A stretch of DNA of 9,390 nt, taken from the NCBI GenBank assembly GCA_026389955.1, contig JAPLGY010000527.1:1-9390 (forward strand), read 5' to 3'. This document shows positions 6,300-9,390 of this stretch, piece after piece; within the stretch, counting starts at the first letter, position 1; each line of letters opens with the position of its first letter. This DNA is from Caldilinea sp. (GTDB lineage Bacteria; Chloroflexota; Anaerolineae; Caldilineales; Caldilineaceae). The translations under genes were made by a program, and so were the position numbers. The notes under the pieces were generated by a model, which saw nothing but the letters and a program-made list of their open reading frames with translations, was not told the origin of the DNA and did not search any database.

Positions 6300-8828
6300 T
6301 CAGATCAGCAGTGGGATGGTGGTGTAGTTATGGGGCACGAACAGGCTGCCTTCGGTGATTCCCTGCGGGGTGATCTGCTGCAGCTGCTTTTTGAGTTCTG
6401 GGGGGGGCAGCTGGCCATCGAGCGCTTTGCGGAAAAGCAGGGCGATCTGCTCGACCTGAGCGGCCTCTTCGTGGACGAATTCGAGCCGATACTGGTGGAT
6501 GCCGGCAGCACGCCAGCTCTCCAGATGGGGGCTGGCGTCCTGTGCTTCGGCGCCAAAGACGGTGTTGCGACAGCCAACATCCGCCAGAACTGGGTGGACG
6601 CGTCCGGCACTGTCGCGCAGCGCCACTTTGGTCTGTTCGCAAGGACGGCCGCAGTCTTTGTAGCTGGTGCCCTTGGACAGAAAGCGGCAGAAGACGCAGG
6701 GCTCGGTGTGGAAGACAGGCAGGTGCTGGTAGGCGATCACCTCCAACTTTTCGGGTCCGATACAGCGCGCCAGGTCGGCGATCTGCGCAGCGTTGAGGTC
6801 GTGGGTGGGTGTGATTCGCTGCACGCCCAGCGCCAGGAAGGTGTGTGCGCTCAGCGCATTGGCGGCATTGAGGCTGAAGTCCCCAGTCAGGGCGGGTGGC
6901 TGGGGGGTGGCAGCCAAGGTGTGCAGCAGGCCGGCCGAGCGCACCAGAAGGGGGCAGTCCAGGCGCAGCAAAAACTGGACAACCCGTTCTTCGTCTGGTT
7001 TCAGGATGCGCGGGCTGGCGACGCGCACGGCCAGCCCGGCCGCAAGCACGCGTTCGACCGAGCCGCGCAGCCCGTACAGTTCGAGGTAGTCCAGGGTGAT
7101 GCTGCTGGGGCGGACGCGCAGCGCTGCCTCCAGCTGAGCCGGGGTGCGCACCAGCAGGTGCAGCTGGGCTGGGGAGGGCTGGGCAGGGGGGAGCTGGACT
7201 GGCGGCAGGAGCGCCTGCAGCGCCGGCAGCGGTTCCTGGACCAAGAGAATTCGCTCGGTCTGTGCCTGCTGCAGCTGGGCCACTGCCTGGCGGCGCAGTT
7301 GGTTGAGCAGCGCGACAGGGACGAAGGGCTGGCCTTCGATCTGGGCGCTCACGTCGCCCAAGGTGTACGGTGTGCCACCCAGTCGGCCCAGCTGTTGGCG
7401 CAGGGAAGGGAGATCGAGGGCCCGCTGGAGGGCGCTGGCCAGTGGTTCGGGAGAGGTGACGGTGACCCGGCGTGCAGGCTCTGCGGCCAGCCACCAGGTG
7501 AGTGTGAGGGGCGCTCCGGTAACGGCCCGCACGGCCACGTGGACCGGCTGGGTGCGCAGGGGCACGTGGGCTGCGGTGTAGGGGCGCACCAGACGGTCGA
7601 TGTCTGGGTCGTGTGAACGCCAGAGCAGGTCGCCGGGACGGATGCGCGCGAAGTTCACAGCGCCGTTGCCAAAGGTCAGCTCGATCAGATGGCCGCGCAC
7701 CGGTTGGACATGGTAGACCCGGCCGCCTTCTTCGGGCTGCTCGGGGCTGCGCCAGTCAGCTGCGTCGAAGACAACCCCGTCGCCGGCTTTGAGGGGGCTC
7801 TGTGCCGCCGGTTTGGGCGTCGGTTTGACCCAAACCCGGTCCGCCAGTACCCGTTCTACCCGTCCCATCAGCACCCCGCGGTGCCGCGGGGTGCGGCCGG
7901 TGACCACCTGTTGATGGTTGACGCCGCCGATGAAATAAGGGCCCAGCCCGCGCGAGTAGACCTGTTCTAGCTGGAGTTCTTCGGCCGCGCTGACGCCGAG
8001 CGGCCGGCCGGCCCAGGCGTCGTCGACCGCCCTGCGATAGGCGGCCGTAGTCAGCGCCACGTAGTCGGCGTCTTTGTAGCGCCCTTCGATTTTGAGGGCA
8101 TGCACGCCGATCTGGACGATCTCCGGGATCTGGTGCAGGGCATAGAGATCTCCTGGAGAGAGCAGATACCGGGCGTCGCCGAGCGGTTGGTGCTGGTCGT
8201 CGACGATCAGCTCATAGGGGAGTCGACAGGCCTGGGCACACTGGCCGCGGTTGGCGCTGCGTCCGCCCCACGCCTCGGAGGAAAAACACTGGCCCGAATA
8301 AGAAACGCACAGGGCGCCGTGGACAAAGAGCTCCAGCTCACAGTCGGTGGCTGCACGAATCGCCGCCACGTCAGCCACCGCCAGCTCACGGCCCAGCACC
8401 ACCCGAGAGACGCCAAAGTGCTGGGCCAGGGCGACCCCTTCGGCGCTGGTGATGCTCATCTGGGTGCTGCCATGCACTGCGGTGCCAGGGGCGATCCGGC
8501 GGGCCAGCTGGGCGATTCCGACATCTTGCACGATCACGGCATCGACGCCGGCGGCAGCCACCGCAGCGAGCGTGCGGGCTGCCTCGGTCAGTTCGTGGTC
8601 GAAGACCAAGGTGTTAAAGGTGAGATAGCCTTTGACCCCGCGGCTGTGCAGCGTGCGCAGGACGGCGGGCAGTTCGTCGAGCGAAAAGCCGACCTTGGCG
8701 CGGGCGGAAAAATGTTTGAGCCCGAAGTAGACGGCGTCGGCACCCGCTTCGACCGCAGCGTGCAGCTGCGGCCAGTACCCGGCTGGGCTCATGATTTCGG
8801 GCTTGAAGGGAGCTTTGGTGGAGGCCAT
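6300..8828 (-). CDS. U32 family protein with two cysteine clusters (peptidase/RNA- or quinone-modification family)
   Basis: The 842-residue product is a long U32 protein. The N-terminal ~300 residues are a typical U32 barrel: EIMSPAGYWPQLHAAVEAGADAVYFG (11-36), then GSTQMSI (120-126), then the signature ELFVHGALCVSYSGQCFSS (166-184) and ANRGQCAQACRLPYEL (192-207), then HALKIEGRYKD (243-253). C174, C181, C197 and C201 should hold an iron-sulphur cluster. Residues ~310-530 resemble the middle domain of RlhA-like members. The last ~280 residues look like a second, degenerate U32 barrel with its own set, CVFC at 711-714, DCGRPC at 725-730 and GC at 752-753. Characterised relatives modify rRNA or tRNA (RlhA, TrhP) or hydroxylate ubiquinone (UbiU/UbiV), and 'peptidase' is a historical name. 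The substrate is unknown here. The ATG at 8828 has AAGGA 8 bases upstream. The gene follows the M81 gene by 33 bp. Confidence 0.93.
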   Translation of the reverse strand: MASTKAPFKPEIMSPAGYWPQLHAAVEAGADAVYFGLKHFSARAKVGFSLDELPAVLRTLHSRGVKGYLTFNTLVFDHELTEAARTLAAVAAAGVDAVIVQDVGIAQLARRIAPGTAVHGSTQMSITSAEGVALAQHFGVSRVVLGRELAVADVAAIRAATDCELELFVHGALCVSYSGQCFSSEAWGGRSANRGQCAQACRLPYELIVDDQHQPLGDARYLLSPGDLYALHQIPEIVQIGVHALKIEGRYKDADYVALTTAAYRRAVDDAWAGRPLGVSAAEELQLEQVYSRGLGPYFIGGVNHQQVVTGRTPRHRGVLMGRVERVLADRVWVKPTPKPAAQSPLKAGDGVVFDAADWRSPEQPEEGGRVYHVQPVRGHLIELTFGNGAVNFARIRPGDLLWRSHDPDIDRLVRPYTAAHVPLRTQPVHVAVRAVTGAPLTLTWWLAAEPARRVTVTSPEPLASALQRALDLPSLRQQLGRLGGTPYTLGDVSAQIEGQPFVPVALLNQLRRQAVAQLQQAQTERILLVQEPLPALQALLPPVQLPPAQPSPAQLHLLVRTPAQLEAALRVRPSSITLDYLELYGLRGSVERVLAAGLAVRVASPRILKPDEERVVQFLLRLDCPLLVRSAGLLHTLAATPQPPALTGDFSLNAANALSAHTFLALGVQRITPTHDLNAAQIADLARCIGPEKLEVIAYQHLPVFHTEPCVFCRFLSKGTSYKDCGRPCEQTKVALRDSAGRVHPVLADVGCRNTVFGAEAQDASPHLESWRAAGIHQYRLEFVHEEAAQVEQIALLFRKALDGQLPPPELKKQLQQITPQGITEGSLFVPHNYTTIPLLI

Positions 8829-8861
8829 CGCACCGTTCCTTTCGTTTGAACAATCCTGTAC

Positions 8862-9390
8862 TCAGGAAGCAGGTTCCCACGTCATGCTCTGGTCGAGCGG
8901 AAAGAGAGGGCGGCGCACATGCTGGAAAGGCAACCGCTCGATCGCCTGGTCGACCGCGCCCGGTGTCAACGCCAGCAAGGCGAGCGGAGCGTTGCGTTTG
9001 AGGTCTGGCTCCAGATAGCCGATCTTGATGACGACCACTTTGTGTGCCAGCGGCTCCAGCCCCAGCCGTCGCAGATCGGCGACAAAATGATAGGGGCGTC
9101 GGCGTTCGGTGACAATCACCTGCACAGCGCCGATAGACAGTACGGCTTCGGTGTTGTCGCTGGGGGCCAGGTGGCGCACCACCCCGCGCACGGGCAGCGG
9201 CTGACAGGTGATGGGGTCCAGTTTGCCGCCGAGCGCCACCTCGACGGTAGCGCCGAGGCCGGCCGCCACCATCGTGCGGACGGCCGGCGCGTCTGCAATG
9301 CTGGCGACGATCGCTGCGGGGGATCCGTGGCGGAGCAGGGCTGCCAGTGCGACAGTGGTGTCCCCTGCTCCGCCCGCTGTGGGGTTGTCC
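8862..9390 (-). CDS. M81 (MlrC-type) family protein, C-terminal part (runs off right edge)
   Basis: The minus frame is open from the right edge to TGA at 8862-8864, giving 176 residues with the N-terminus missing. It begins DNPTAGGAGDTTVALAALL, which matches the 'DNPggGapGDtt' motif of the MlrC C-terminal domain. It continues through AGLGATVEVALGGKLD (the GGK motif), then QVIVTERRRPYH, VVVIKIGY and RRPLFPLD near the end, all typical of this domain. MlrC is a zinc metallopeptidase first described in microcystin breakdown, and most family members have unknown substrates. The zinc ligands lie in the N-terminal domain outside the window, so activity cannot be judged. It precedes the U32 gene by 33 bp on the same strand, so the two are probably co-transcribed. 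The internal ATG at 9272 is not the start, because family homology extends upstream of it. Confidence 0.87.
   Translation of the reverse strand, partial: DNPTAGGAGDTTVALAALLRHGSPAAIVASIADAPAVRTMVAAGLGATVEVALGGKLDPITCQPLPVRGVVRHLAPSDNTEAVLSIGAVQVIVTERRRPYHFVADLRRLGLEPLAHKVVVIKIGYLEPDLKRNAPLALLALTPGAVDQAIERLPFQHVRRPLFPLDQSMTWEPAS

Noticed and set aside
6851..6865. A 15-bp exact match to bases 1-15 (TCAGCGCATTGGCGG)
   Set aside because: Both copies lie inside coding sequence encoding similar Ala-Asn-Ala-Leu residues (nuoL and U32) and the match does not extend. It is probably chance.
6216..7616. Long plus-strand open frame (466 codons) opposite the U32 gene
   Set aside because: It is antisense to the U32 coding region and has low-complexity Gly/Gln/Ala composition. 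No credible start signal or family was seen.
1..9390. CRISPR arrays, tRNA or rRNA genes, insertion sequences, integrase or toxin-antitoxin genes
   Set aside because: No regular spaced repeats, cloverleaf-like sequences, transposase motifs or paired small ORFs with such features were seen on either strand.

Overview
The window reads as a stretch of chromosome from a GC-rich, mesophilic-to-thermophilic bacterium. My best guess is a member of the Chloroflexota (Anaerolineae or Caldilineae-like). That guess rests on the mixture of complex I genes, a TrpB2-type tryptophan synthase beta, a very long double-cysteine-cluster U32 protein and an M81 (MlrC-type) protein. It is inference, because no rRNA or other taxonomic marker is present. 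I see no insertion sequence, integrase, CRISPR array, tRNA or phage gene. Coding density is high and the largest gene-free stretch is the 234 bp between nuoA and the MFS gene.

Region 1 (1-3325, minus strand) is a membrane-arm block of respiratory complex I, read leftwards in the order nuoA, nuoH, nuoJ, nuoK, a small TPR/two-helix membrane protein, then the N-terminus of nuoL, which runs off the left edge. The usual order is A-B-C-D-(E-F-G)-H-I-J-K-L-M-N. Here B, C, D and I are physically absent: A to H is 40 bp and H to J is 15 bp. The cluster therefore makes only proton-pumping membrane subunits, and its iron-sulphur and hydrophilic partners must be encoded elsewhere. NuoH also lacks two normally conserved glutamates.

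Region 2 (3326-3559) is an AT-richer divergent intergenic region that should hold the promoters of the nuo block (leftward) and of an MFS transporter (rightward). Region 3 (3560-6187) is a convergent pair, the MFS transporter (+) and trpB2 (-), with their 3' ends separated by a 13-bp perfect hairpin. Region 4 (6188-9390, minus strand) is an M81 family protein (C-terminal 176 residues visible) followed after 33 bp by an 842-residue U32 family protein. That pair ends in a hairpin, and a well-formed sigma70-type promoter for trpB2 overlaps the hairpin.

The most interesting points are the stripped-down nuo cluster with its embedded TPR membrane protein and unusual NuoH, and the fused U32 protein with two separate cysteine clusters. 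I found no clear evidence of a wholly new defence or mobile system.
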